NCBI GenBank assembly: GCA_002633005.1
Contig: NMRA01000426.1
Coordinates: 330,506 to 394,505, forward strand
DNA: 64,000 nt
From: Phoronis australis
Lineage: Eukaryota; Phoronida; Phoronidae
Direction of reading: 5' to 3'
The notes under the pieces were generated by a model. It was not told the DNA's origin. It did no database searches and worked only from the letters and a program-made list of their open reading frames with translations. Below are positions 37,201 to 47,500 of this stretch, in pieces. The stretch's first letter is position 1; each line of letters opens with the position of its first letter. A program made the translations under genes and the position numbers.

Positions 37201-40200
37201 CAGAACTACCCAGGCTATGTGAAATTACATGCAAACTTAACACACAGCAGTTCCTACCTGCATTTTAATGTAAGTCTTCTTACAGATAGCTAGCTAGCTA
37301 TAATAAACCACCGTGCAGACAGACATTGATTTTTATAACATTTCTGAAGTGCAGAATATCTTAGAGAGCTAGCTATCACATAATAACGCAATAACCCAAA
37401 CTCTCCAGAGTCACTCTTCACTTCATACCAACCACTGTACATGTGACTTCACTATGTACATAGTTGACTATTGCCATACAGCTGTCTGAGTGATTATATT
37501 CCCTCAGCCATAATAATGATCAAACCTAAAAACCTGCTTCACTCAGAAATTCCAACCCCCTTGGCCATAAGACATACTTATATATCTGGAGAAAAAAAAC
37601 ATAGTTATTAACACACAATTATACCTACAACAGAGCCTTCAACACTCAACACTAACTGATTAGAGAATGGTTTCTTGTCCTCACAATCTTGTTCAGCTGT
37701 TGTTGTTTTCCACATAAGAGTCACATGACTCATGACGTCAGGCCATACTGACCCCAAGTGCTCAGTTTATGAAGTCACAGAATCAGACAGAAGACTGAGG
37801 CCATAAATCAGTCTGTCACAAAAGTCATCAATAGATTCCTACTGTCATGACCAGCAGTTAATACTCATTATTTTGCGTATTCATTTTTGTGACTTTCCAT
37901 CAGTTTTCTTGAACATAATTTTCATCTGTCATGAGTTATTAGTAGATTTCAAGCATGTTAATTTTGCTTAAAACTGTCACTTAGCATAATTGATTTTGAA
38001 CAGTCACTATGGCTTCCAAACCGATGTAGTGAAATATTTCATAACCTTGCCATCATGTATTGCCCTGCTTTTTATCCACCTATCATGGAGACTTTAAGGA
38101 GAATGGTATCCATGACAACAGAGATGATAGAACTGTGATAGGACTTGTATATTCAAATGCACAAAGTTACCTCCCTCACACAATCTTCAAATGTTCTTTA
38201 CAAACTTCAAGCACCTCACTTGACATATGCTGTGCATTTTTTATGTGTGAAGATCAGTGTAGGCTGATTAAATTTGAAACTAAATCTGAATGTACAGCAC
38301 TTGGTGACTTGATAATAAGTTCCAGCTGCCAACAGTTCACATCAATAAATCCAAAACATGGCTACGAATTTCATAGGGGAACACATTACTCCCCTTCACC
38401 CAGGGACATTTCTGATAGAACACCTCATCAACTTCGCTGCTACTCAAGCTTGATGTTCACTGTGGTTAACCACGAATTTAAGCAGTAATGTTCCCATCAG
38501 CTTTGGAGTTAGTCAGAACACTAGTTCAGCTAAGTTTTCGAAGTTATCGCAACGTGAACCTTTAAATATGACCTTTGGTCATATTCCTTGCTGTTTTTGA
38601 CAGAGATTGCCATAAAAAATGGCAAAGACATTTCTCCGCTCCTCAAATGAAAAATAGAACGTCAACTTCCAAGGCAGCCATTGGTTGCCATGTTGGGTCG
38701 ATGATGATGTAGCAGAAAATGAACATGAAAAGATTGACTCTAGAGCAGGCTCGCAGCTGATCCAAACAAAGACTGTATGACGTGGCGGGAAATCGTTTTG
38801 CGTACAAATTATGTTCAGTGATTTTTTGATGTAAAGAATCCAGCCAATACATGGATAAATAATAATTATTAGAACAAAATATTAAAAAATTAGAAACCAG
38901 TCACTGCCCACTGTTATCAAACGCAGGCAGGGACTCCTGCCAATAACTCTGATAGCATTGAAGTCGAATATTCCCAATGACGGAAGTTTCAGTGTTGCCA
39001 AAGCTCCAAGCCAGTGGGAAAGGCCTTAAAATTTAAATTTACTTAAAATTTGGGTTATAGCAATCGGTTCACCAAACTTTTCAATTTTCACTTGAAAAGC
39101 CATTTGGGTGCAGAGGAAACAAACTGACTGCAATCGCAAATGACCCTGACTCACGCAGTTCATTACTTTTTGCCACCAAAAATATTAGCATTTCCGTCAC
39201 TCATGTGAACCTAGTATATAATGTTATTACCCATATGCATGTGAACCTAGTATATAATGTTATTACCCATATGCAAGTTCCAGCGAGGAACATAAAAATC
39301 ATACAAGATTACATATCACATCCAGCCCAGCTAAAACAAACAAGGTCTAGATAAATTTTCTACCACAAATGAAGACTGAGGCATCCTTAATTGCTGCACT
39401 GATTGATCAAGGATGCCAACATGATAAACTAGCAGCCATGACCCACGTGCATGGCACACTTGCCCGTGTTTTTTCACTTTACATGAACTCTGCACTAGGT
39501 CCTAGCATATCATAAACTATTTTCCTTTAATAAGGTAGACCAATATATTTAAAATGTCAGTTGCCATGTATGAAGCTGCAACATGATGAGTCACCTCCTG
39601 TAATTTACCGTCAATATCAGCGAGTATACTGTATACTAGGTTCCATGTTATCCAACATGGCTGGGGACCTGTACTAATGTCTCCTGGCTATCAATCAACT
39701 ATAAGTTCACTTAAAATCAGCCAAATGTCAGATTTTAACAGTCATTCATCCATTTCATGTTAACTCACACATTATAGCCAATACGCTTACATTCAACCAT
39801 AAGTAAAGTTATGCACCATCTCAGAGAGTGCGCGCTTGCTGCTTCGGACAGTTTGAACATTACTAGTCCTTTGCCAATGAGTGGAGGGTTGTTTTAGCAC
39901 GCAGCCTCTGACTAGGTGAATTACTATCTCTACCAGAGATTATGAAAATCAATTACTACCTGCACCAGAGACTATTTTTTATTACTAGATATGTTGTCCA
40001 CATCTTTGAACTATCTCAGGAATTTTTACAAATTTTTGGTGACACCCCACCAGCTACAAAGCGTGTTCCTCTGCACGATAGATGTGTTATTCCAGTTACG
40101 TAATCATTTACATTATTTTATTTACTCACAATTTGATCATTAATCCAGCTTCACACATTATTTTACGTCATCAACTTCATTATTATTTCCGTATGTCAGT

Positions 40201-43200
40201 GACATGCACAACACAAATCAACCATTAGAAGAGCAACACAAAGTATTGAAACACGCAAACAGTATGCTGCTAGGGGTGTTTATTAGTATCATAGAAATGG
40301 CCACTAGATGGCTCTGACCCATCAAACCTATCCAAACATGGGAAGGCATCATTTCCTAATATAAAAACTATTAGTAAAATTTAATTTAGGAGACATAGCC
40401 GCAACAAATGCCACTAAGGCGTGCTCTAGTAGTCCGACTCATCAAAAAAATCAATGCCAGTCCTGCTCTAGTCAGGACCACATCTGCCTATTTTCATAAC
40501 GATCCTCTGACTCCATGTAGGGAGTAGGATGATAAAACAAATTTTGCTTTTTTTTAAATTGAAAGTCAAGAAACTAAAGAACAGTAAGTCAGAGAAAAAA
40601 ATTGTAGCAAGTCATTTCAAACAGTATAGCTCAAGAATACACAATGCAAAAATTCACTTCTTTTTCCTTCACGTTTAAAATGGCACCCCAGCACGACTGG
40701 GTACAAATACAGCAGATCCGCCATCTTGAAAGCAACTTCCTGTTCCACAGCAATGGATAATAGCTTGTTATGAGAAACTAATAGCTGACAAATTTCTAAG
40801 CAATTGGTCCTATAATGCGCCCTCTACAGGATAAAACGTTTTAGCTTGACATCAAGGTGCACATGCGCAATTGCCAATATTTCCGCCATCTTTGACCAGA
40901 AGTTCATGATTTCGCACTTATTGATAGATCTTGTCTACATATATATTTCTTCCAATTTTTCAGCCGTGTACGTCAAAACATGCAGCCTCTTTCAGTATCT
41001 GAACTTGAAACCGAAAACTAAATGGCAGCCATGTCCACCATCTTGGATCAGATCATGACAAAAAACAATCGGCTTCCAGCACTTCTGGAGCTACATTTTG
41101 TGCGTAAATTTCAAGTGGATCGGCAGAAAAATCCGACCTGTAGAGTGCGAATAAAAAAAAATGTAAGTGCTCCTAGAAGCGACACATAGCGAAATTAACT
41201 GAAAACACTACGATGGAGATGATGACGACAATGATTATGATGATGATGGTGGCGATAATGAACAATATGATAACATTCATATGATGAACGAAGATGTCAG
41301 AAAATTAGCAACAGTCTTGTTCAACCAACAAAAATCGGTCAACAAAGGAACAGCAATATCAGAAAATCTCGAATAATGTGAAAAATGAAAAATAGTTTCT
41401 GAAACCCCATGCAAAACTATCTAACACATTAGATTCACAAAATTTTGATACTTTGAAACATTTTTAAGTTTTGCATTTTTAAAAAACTGAAAGTCAAATA
41501 ACTCAAAAACGGTAAATATGAGAAAAAAATTGTTGGCCATTTGAAAGAGTATACCTTAGAGAACTAACATGCAAAAATTCATGCCATTTCCTCTTCCCAT
41601 TCAAGACACCCCAGCACAGATGATGATGCGTCATATATGGCATTTTGAAACCAACTTCCGGATGAGCAAATCCGATAATAGCTATTTACAAGAAACTAAT
41701 ACATGAAAATTTTCGAAGCAATTGATCCATCAATATGCCCTTTACAGGACGAAACGTTTTTATTCCGAAATCAAAGTACGCATGCACAATGGCCGATATG
41801 TCTGCCAACTTTATCTGGAAGAGAATGATTTTCAGCAAATCTGTAGCACAGTCTGCTACAACAATCGTGTTGATTTTCAGTGGTGTACATGAAAAACTGT
41901 GGTCTCCATGAGTCTTAGAATCTAAATTCAAATACAAAATGGCCACCAAATCTGCCATTTTGAATCCGATCACAACGAAAACAACAGGCTTCCTGGACTT
42001 CTGGGTCTACAGGTTGTGTCTGAATTTTGTGAGAATAGGACGAAAAATGCGACTTGTAGAGTGCAAACAAAACAAGAGCAACGTGGAGTGTTGAAATGCG
42101 CCCACAAATGCATCGCAAATGGTGTGCTTTTAGGATTATTTTTTGTATTGTAAAAATGGCCACTACATGGCGCAAAAACATACAATCCATCCAAAAACGG
42201 GAACATGCCATGTTTCATAAAAATCTGTAAAGGAACTTCAAAGAAACAAAAGAAAACAGAATAACATGAAATTGCCACTAGTGGGCTCAGCAACCGTTGG
42301 ATCCGCCTGTAAGTCGTCGTTGTCTGTTGTTATCTTCATATAAATACACTAACTAAATTTAATGAAGATCCTGCAGTGGATTAATAGGAGATATAGCTAT
42401 GGGCTCGAAACAAAACATAACTACCACTAGCAGGTGCCACAGTAGTCAGTCGCCATCATCAAACGTCCTCTTTACACTGAGAACATGTATGCCAATTTTC
42501 AAAATGAATGATTTGGTTCATAGAGGGGTAGACGCCAAAAATAAGATTTGATAACAGCAAAAAATGGCTACTAAGTGGCGCAAAATACCTTGCTTCCATA
42601 CAAAACAGGATAGCATCAATTCACCGATAGAGGTCTATATTCAAAATTTTATGAAAATCTGTTGAGGACCTTTGAAGATACAGAGGTAAACAAAAAACTA
42701 AAATTGCCACTAGGGGGCACACCAATAGTCTGATCCGTCCAAAAGTCATCGTCATCTGTTGTCAACATCATAAAAATATACTTGCTAAATTAAGTAAAGA
42801 TACTGCAAATGGTTTAGGAAATAAAGCCATGAGCGCAAAAAAAACTGTCACTAGGAGGCGCCACAGCAGTCGAAGTTGTCGGAAAATCATTGTCAGCCGT
42901 ACACTTCATAGTAAAAACATACATGACAATTTTCACAATTATCCTGAAAGCAGTTTGGTTCATAGACGAGTGGACATCAAAAACCAGACTCGAAAACAGT
43001 AAAAATGGCCACTAGGTCTAGGTGACACAAACTAAGTCAAATCCATCTGAAAACTGAGAGATAGCGTCATCTCATTAACAGATGCCTGTATGCCAAATTT
43101 TATGAAAATACATTGAGGATCTTTAAAGATACAGAGGTAAACATAAAAAATTAAAATTGCCACTAGGTGGTACACCAGTAGTCAGATCTGTCCGAAAGTC

Positions 43201-44507
43201 ATTGTCATTCATTGTTAACATAATTTGAATACACTTACTAAATTTATTAAAGATACTGTGAATGGTTTAAGAGATACAGGCATAGGCACAAAAAAACAAA
43301 ACTGCCACTAGGAAGCACCAAAGTAGTCAAAGTCGTCGGAAAATCATCATCAGCCGTCCACTTCATAGTAAAAACACACATGCCAATTTTCACAATCATC
43401 CTTTGAGTGATTCAGTTGATAGAGGGGTGGACGCAAAAACAGACTCGAAAATAGTAAAAATGGCCACTAGGTGGCGCAAACTACAACGAATCCATCCGAA
43501 AACGGGAGGATAGCGTTATCTCACTATCAGGTGCCCACTCAAAACAGCTTTGTGGTAACCCATCTGCCCAATCTCATTAAGGGGTTTATAGCATCTATGT
43601 AGTCAGATAGACAATCTATCAAACCCATTGTAAGATGTCATACAGACAAATATAAGTTGTGATGCCAAACTGATGCATAAAATGACATGTTCTCTAAACA
43701 GAGTCAGTACAGATTTATGGTCACTTAATAGTAGCAAAACATTCCCATAATACCTAACTCACAATCACCAAATAGCCATAATATTGACTGTTGTATGACA
43801 TGAGTCATTACAATCAGTGTCTGAACCATGACCACAAAATGACCAGCACGTGTTCTGTAGAGTATACATGCTCACGTCCTGTGAGTATCAAACTTTACGA
43901 AAAATTCATCTTGAAAACTGACCAATTATGAGTCAGGCCTTGAGCGACCTTTCCACTCCCACCATGATTGGTTGCTTTTGAAGTCAAGTCTCGAGTTAAG
44001 TTCGGTCATCACTGGCTCAAGACTAAGGTAAAATCTCGTATGTTTTTTGCATTGGCAGATGGTATCAAATTGATCCTTCACCATATCTAAGTTAGCTGAA
44101 TAAAAACGCTAAAATTCAGATTGACCCATTTTTTCATGTCATGCATCGAGATAAATCATAATCTTGTTGTACATAGGTCTTTGAACAGTTTAACAATAAT
44201 CACAGATCAGACACTTTTTGGACTACATATACATATAACAAGACATGTGCACGACTAGACGCAAAAAATAGTGCACGACTAGTCACAAGATATACACATA
44301 CAGTGTATAACTAGTCGCAGATATACACAAGTAGTACACAACTTCACCAGGCACTTATTTTCTAATTAAAACAGTATTCTATGCCTTGGACAGTCTTTGA
44401 TGCTGTAACAGTGCATGCTTTAAGCATTCCATTGGGTGGATGAAAAGCTTACCTAAAGGACGGTCTAAAAGAATAAACCAGAGAATTAATGTAAGCAGCC
44501 AGTCCAT
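24866..44507 (-). CDS. CUB-Sushi single-pass membrane receptor, complete 419 aa (spliced)
   Basis: The coding sequence is complement(44453..44507, 36243..36327, 30593..30888, 29613..29825, 29112..29183, 27642..27689, 26465..26540, 24866..25280). This totals 1260 nt (419 codons plus TAA), with every junction on a GT-AG site and in phase. Layout: signal peptide 1-19; CUB about 25-145 with cysteines 25, 54, 83 and 105; Sushi/CCP 149-215 with cysteines 149, 179, 200 and 215; Ser/Thr-rich stalk 217-256; TM helix about 257-280; basic stop-transfer WRRHKRGKG; cytoplasmic tail to 419. The tail has tyrosines at 302, 328, 359 (LYEEVDD), 385/386 (YYETD) and 416, which look like kinase/SH2 sites. It should sit in the plasma membrane and bind protein or glycan ligands. 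It is not a clear orthologue of SEZ6, NETO or CSMD, which have more domains. A single N-glycosylation sequon is visible at N167. Confidence 0.85.
25360..25446. repeat. 29-bp minisatellite, 3 copies
   Basis: Three copies of TGCATAATAACACATAACAG followed by ACTTTTTAA. Confidence 0.93.
25776..26440. repeat. 54-bp minisatellite, 12 copies, very homogeneous
   Basis: Units of ATGTTACATTACTAATGAGG then GACAGAGGCGATGTCACTTA and ATTGATGTATGTTC differ at only a few positions. The high identity implies recent expansion. The last partial unit ends in the palindrome TTACATTACTAATGTAA. Confidence 0.97.
26465..26540 (-). CDS. Receptor exon 7: transmembrane helix
   Basis: Acceptor GTTGATCCAG, donor GTAGGT; 76 nt, phase 1 in and 2 out. 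It encodes VVAGVILGLLVAILLVVLAI then FFWR: 23 hydrophobic residues followed by basic residues. The N-terminal GVVAGVILG resembles the helix-packing start found in many CCP and Ig receptors. Confidence 0.88.
26541..27641 (-). other. Receptor intron 6
   Basis: 1.1 kb, phase 1. It contains the TATACGACTGTTGTA-type repeats at 26838-27060 and otherwise no feature. Confidence 0.7.
26838..27060. repeat. Tandem repeats of TATACGACT/TTGTATA words
   Basis: Two nearly exact copies of a roughly 65-bp unit (ACAACAGTTGTATAAGACTT onwards), followed by degenerate short repeats of the same words. Many words are self-complementary. Confidence 0.85.
27642..27689 (-). CDS. Receptor exon 6: juxtamembrane stalk
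   Basis: A 48-nt phase 1-1 exon (acceptor TTTCCTTTCAG, donor GTGAGT) encoding ETTIKPQQGNDGPNG. Like exon 5 it can be skipped in frame, so stalk length may vary by alternative splicing. Confidence 0.78.
27820..28630. repeat. 20-bp minisatellite split by a transposon
   Basis: Degenerate units of about 20 bp, TTTTGAGAGTATATGGCCA, occur at about 27820-28011 and 28487-28630. The intervening 475 bp is an insertion. Confidence 0.88.
28012..28486. mobile_element. 475-bp hAT-like non-autonomous element
   Basis: Termini CAGGGCTTGGAAT and ATTCCAAGCCCAG form a 13-bp inverted repeat with one mismatch. They are flanked by direct GAGAGT (28006-28011 and 28487-28492). It is inserted in the 20-bp array. No transposase is visible. 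The CAGGG start suggests hAT, but a 6-bp duplication is not the classic 8 bp; flanking repeat sequence makes the exact duplication ambiguous. Confidence 0.75.
29112..29183 (-). CDS. Receptor exon 5: Ser/Thr stalk
   Basis: A symmetrical phase 1-1 exon, 72 nt, acceptor TGTTTCAG, donor GTAAGT. It encodes MTSPAASIEV and then KMTSQSKT, rich in Ser/Thr and suited to O-glycosylation. It is short enough to be skipped without shifting the frame. Confidence 0.8.
29184..29612 (-). other. Receptor intron 4
   Basis: 429 bp, phase 1, including about four copies of a 35-bp unit (TCTATTACAACACACAAGTC) at 29220-29348. Confidence 0.75.
29220..29348. repeat. 35-bp minisatellite, about 4 copies
   Basis: Units of GTGTCATCAGTCTATTACAA followed by CACACAAGTCTTCGA. 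Confidence 0.9.
29613..29825 (-). CDS. Receptor exon 4: Sushi/CCP domain
   Basis: A symmetrical phase 1-1 exon of 213 nt (acceptor CACACTTACAG, donor GTAAGT). It has the four CCP cysteines, the FQLLRC strand and W206/W208 before the last cysteine. Hydrophobic and Gly positions fit the CCP pattern, though the insert between the second and third cysteines (KSAALRKRG) is basic and unusual. One exon, one domain is the normal arrangement for Sushi modules. Confidence 0.85.
29826..30592 (-). other. Receptor intron 3
   Basis: 767 bp, phase 1, with no repeat or other feature recognised. Confidence 0.7.
30593..30888 (-). CDS. Receptor exon 3: main part of CUB
   Basis: Acceptor TGCATTTCTAG, donor GTAAGT; 296 nt. 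It contains C54-R-W, the IELYIEVF strand, Y81-K-C83-F-D-Y-L (the CUB C.D.L block), VLFSGCG and a closing strand ending FALHYQ. It joins exon 2 across codon 47 (AG|A). The acidic residues E71, D80 and D85 sit where calcium-binding CUBs carry theirs; whether this one binds calcium is uncertain. Confidence 0.88.
31090..32115 (+). repeat. About 160-bp degenerate tandem repeat, forward array
   Basis: Six to seven diverged units carrying TTTGCATAATTTATGCAAAT at about 31251, 31411, 31571 and 31732, then ATTATTCAAAATTCTACTT and CCATGTTTCCATGGTCA. The period is 160 bp. The same repeat appears reversed at 33.7-34.2 kb. Confidence 0.85.
32380..33400 (+). pseudogene. Decayed repeat-family ORF, function unknown
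   Basis: Plus-strand pieces in different frames read as protein: MDSGNTRSC followed by KARLDAQAQNIARIFQK; LNVHPKDTVVNISMTGLPLH and SMGQVMLSDFEKGCQYIR; a Cys-rich piece, VQQDVKCACELNLGCFGWQK; and near the end DPEDYGCKKDAINKSL with GVQLAPIAC. The order and the ending resemble multi-copy uncharacterised genes common in marine invertebrate genomes, which end with DP..YGW and AP-L followed by a Cys-rich tail. Stops and frameshifts show it is not functional. It sits between inverted arrays of the 160-bp repeat, so it may be cargo of one large element. The family assignment is from memory of the pattern and is tentative. Confidence 0.5.
33740..34175 (-). repeat. About 160-170-bp degenerate repeat, reverse array
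   Basis: About two and a half units of the 31.1-32.1 kb repeat in inverse orientation (TTAATTTGCATAAATTATGC at about 34100, with GAATAATGGCAGCC before it). Confidence 0.82.
34905..35345. mobile_element. Possible foldback element
   Basis: TGAAGTTATCGC at about 35017 is inverted as GCGATAACTTCA at about 35181. GTTCATACTGG occurs near the left edge, with two more related words (AGCGTTCATACTG) near the right. The arms are interrupted and the ends are not defined. Confidence 0.4.
35555..35720 (+). repeat. tRNA-derived SINE head (possible)
   Basis: TTTAGCTCAGGCACTAAAGC resembles a pol III A box. GTTCAAATCTGC, about 45 bp downstream at 35608, resembles a B box. The intervening sequence keeps tRNA-like spacing, but the arms do not pair well enough for a functional tRNA. 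Confidence 0.4.
36243..36327 (-). CDS. Receptor exon 2: N-terminal part of CUB
   Basis: Acceptor CCTCTTTCAG, donor GTAAGT; 85 nt, entry phase 1, exit phase 2. It encodes SFPRRCGNQ and then GGWLTSPNFPY, the classic opening of a CUB domain (C.....G...SPNyP.Y). Confidence 0.88.
36628..37310 (+). mobile_element. Dispersed element of about 730 bp, copy A
   Basis: The most diverged of three copies (others 48869-49600 and, inverted, 51638-52361). Shared words include TACAGCTTTGTAC, ACAAAATTA, TCTGCTGCTAAA, AGAATGACGCAAGAAAAT and CAGAACTACCC.AGGCT. Ends in ACAGATAGCTAGCTAG. No intact ORF in this copy. Confidence 0.65.
39201..39275. repeat. 38-bp direct duplication
   Basis: CATGTGAACCTAGTATATAA followed by TGTTATTACCCATATGCA, present twice. 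Confidence 0.88.
40270..43570. repeat. Degenerate array of about 450-bp units with CTCF-like cores
   Basis: Words such as AAAATGGCCACTAGGTGGCG recur at about 42153, 42561, 43002 and 43457, a spacing of 400-450 bp. An additional half-period word, ATTGCCACTAGG, occurs near 42703, 43156 and 43300. Flanking words (GAAAATC.GTTGAGGA, AAGATACAGAGGTAAACA, CCGAAAACGGGA) repeat too. An older pair of units occupies about 40.3-42.1 kb. No coding sequence is evident. Related units lie in reverse orientation at 59.9-60.66 kb. Confidence 0.75.
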
Positions 44508-44568
44508 CAACTAGAGCATGCGTCAGGGGAAGTCAGCAGTCTCTTCACCAACACCATGAGTCAGAGAT
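44453..44568 (-). CDS. Receptor exon 1 of the CDS: 5' UTR end plus signal peptide
   Basis: Acceptor TTGTTTCAG and donor GTAAGC. The coding part is 44453-44507; 44508-44568 is 5' UTR, so at least one non-coding exon lies further right. It encodes MDWLLTLILWFILLDRPL and ends on one base (phase 1). A hydrophobic core after D2 and small residues at the A19/S20 junction fit a cleaved signal peptide. An in-frame TAG two codons upstream fixes this ATG as the first usable start in the frame. Confidence 0.82.
44507..44557 (-). promoter_or_regulatory. Upstream ORF overlapping the receptor start (TGATG)
   Basis: A 16-codon uORF begins at 44557 (ATGGTGTTGG) and its TGA stop shares two bases with the receptor's ATG. 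A second minimal uORF, ATG CTC TAG, lies at 44511-44519. Such layouts can reduce or re-route initiation; that effect is an inference. Confidence 0.6.
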
Positions 44569-47500
44569 CTGAAACAATACAAAGGCATGAATACCATGTA
44601 TCCGCCATGTCAAGCTGGGTGTGAATTTGCTCTTGCAGTGGAGACTTCAACATTTTACCTCTAGGTGCAGTCCACCAAGTGGTCATGAGAGGTCCATCAG
44701 CAAGCGGTGATCATTTTTACGCCATGGAAATATTCCCACTAAGTTACATAATAGGGAAGGAAAATCAATGTTTCATCATAAACCCGATATCAAGGCCAAA
44801 TAACGTAGTACAGTATGGCTGATCATGTTGTACCAACTCAATTAAAAAAGTAACTTGATGACGGTCATGATACTCCAACACTGCTCACACTTCTCAGACT
44901 GCTGCGGTGATGGAAAGTTGAAATATGGGTAGTATCAACAAGAAATAGCATGATAACTAGTAGTCAATGTCTCCAGTCAGAAGATGATTGATGCAAATAG
45001 CCTGATACAGGGGAGGGCACACAAGTGTCTGGTCAGTGCATCTGCCTGTCTGTTGACCAACACATTACATAACAGAAGGCAGCTGAGAACAATCAAACAT
45101 CACTTATCTACTCTGCAATTCACTAATTACTTGGCCATCACCAACATCAACTAGTGCTTTATCAACAAGTCTGCTTTCAACCAGATATGTCCAAACTATA
45201 CAATCAACTTCATACAAGGCTGCCGTTAATTACGTCATGTGACCACGTCTTTTTAACAAAATTTAGCAAAAAACAGGTACAAAGTTCAATGGTGTCAATA
45301 GCATAACCAAATTTTGTTTAAGAATCTTTAAAAAGAAATCTCAAAACACTGTTACAGTGTAAGTTTCAACCTTCTTCACCGCAGCAATTTAATGTCCCAC
45401 AATGCTTCATTATCGAGTGCACTCAAGAAATGCCGACATCTTATTTCAAACTAAGTAAGAGGATTACAGCAGTCACCCAGATGTTCTGATGAATGTGGGA
45501 CAGAGGATGAGGCAAGTGTTGACCGCATATTTTAATTTCAAAGAATGATCGATGCTATCATATTCCTTTTTCACACGACAAAAAAAATAAAATATCCCAT
45601 TTACAAACTGGCTAAAATGATGGCATTTTCACAAGCACTTCTGCCAGTAGCAAACATGCTAGTAATGTCAAGTAATGTCACCGGTTGCAAATGTAACTTT
45701 TGCTGGCACATTAGAGTTGGTTTGAGTTACACCAACACCAACACTGCTATGTTTTCAGAGGCACTTTTGCAGCCAAACTGCTTTTAATCACAGATAAGAA
45801 GTCTTTGTTCTATTGTGGTAGAGAGTGAACCTACTTTTACATCAATTTTCACAAAAAGTGACTCATGAGGTGAGGAAGCAAACTTAAACTGCCGACAAAA
45901 ATGACTCATTGGCACGACGACTCGTTTGTTAGGCTAAAACCAAAGCATTTTCGCTATTTAGGTAGCGTTTTAGCCAGAAAAAACAGCAAGGGTTTTCGAC
46001 AGTCGGGAGAACCCAGTATAAAACTTCACACGTCACAATCGTAACTCTGTTATCACCAGAGGACAATTATTAGCGCCGTCAACCGAGGTCAATTATTAAG
46101 TGTGATAGTTCACTCTGCTAGATTCATAAACTGAGTTGGAAATTAGTCACATCAGCCAGTATATTGCACAACAACAAACACTTTCAGCAATACGTTTCAC
46201 AGTCAAATTTCCGCATGTGTCATCTAAGACATCATGACTACATGGTATAGACACAGTACAGGTGATGAGTTACAAACTGTAAGAATCAGACTGGTATATT
46301 CCCTGGCTACATTACAAGACTTTTTATCATTTTTCCTATCGTCGGAAGATATTTGAAGGCAAACTCCAAAAGTAAAGTACCTTCCAGTTAGGAGTATTCC
46401 GAACACAAATGTTTCCACACTTTTGCATACTACGCAGCAATACTGAGTGTTGCCACTTGTTTGAATACTTACACTTAATTTTTTTAATGTTTCAACATAT
46501 CTGTTTCTTTGCACAAGATACTTGTGCATTATTAGAATTGAGATGCGAATCATTGAAACCGAGGTATTTACATATTACTGAAATTGACACACGTACACAA
46601 AACCAGATAGGATGGCACTGATGTTAACGACTCATGACACAAAATTATCCACTGAGACTCTCTTTTCACAATAACTATACTGTACTTATGGTAAACTGCA
46701 TTTGAAACAAGATGACTAACTTGCCATACAAGTACAATTCAAAACTAAACAACCAAAACTTTAAAAGAACTGTTCAACTATCTGAATTACCAAGCATCTC
46801 CCCTGACCATAGCCAGACTCCATGCAGATTGTTCACATATCAACATCAGAATTACCAAGCATCTCCCTTGAACATAGCCAGACTCCATGCAGATTGTTCA
46901 CATAATGGGTAAATAATGACCACACACCCACCATGAAGCATACGCCAGTATCCACTCATTTCACTACCTTCTAACTAGGTCTCTCACCTGTCTCTATCCA
47001 GGTGTATCAGGCCAGGTAATCACGTGACCTCATCAGGCTACCTTAACCATCAATCAGCCAAGGTGAGAAAGCCGGTGTAGACAAGAAATAGGAGTAATGG
47101 GAAATAAATGAGAGGTTTTTAGGTAATGTTACACAAGCTTCCAAATTGCACCTCCATTTCATGTCAGTCTAGCAGCTGATTGACAACTGTATGCACACAA
47201 GCAGTGTGTTCCCTAAGGACAGCATATGAACAATGAACGTCTCTAGAGCACCTTGTAAAAAGACCGACATGTTGAATGCATTAGGCCCGTGGCGAGTTAC
47301 AGAGAAACTCGTTTAACTCGTATAAGGTTCCATAGCAAATCTAGTTTTAAACTCATGGTCCCTCCAGATCTTACTTGGTTAAAAGTCGTAGTTCAGTTCA
47401 GTTGATCTCCAACTGGAGTGAGTATTAGAATGATTATGCATTGACCGGAGTCCTTGAGATGAGTCAGAGAAACCTGGTATAAAGATTTGGAAGCCAAAAG

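Larger units (their letters stand above)
36328..44452 (-). other. Receptor intron 1
   Basis: 8.1 kb, phase 1, with a 19-N gap at 36355-36373. It holds dispersed element copy A (36.6-37.3 kb) and the array of about 450-bp units at 40.3-43.6 kb. 37310-40270 shows only a 38-bp duplication (39201-39275) and no gene. The 142-codon frame at 38060-38488 has no recognisable domain. Confidence 0.6.

Noticed and set aside
38060-38488. 142-codon plus-strand open frame in receptor intron 1
   Set aside because: No domain, no splice support and no similarity to nearby repeats recognised.
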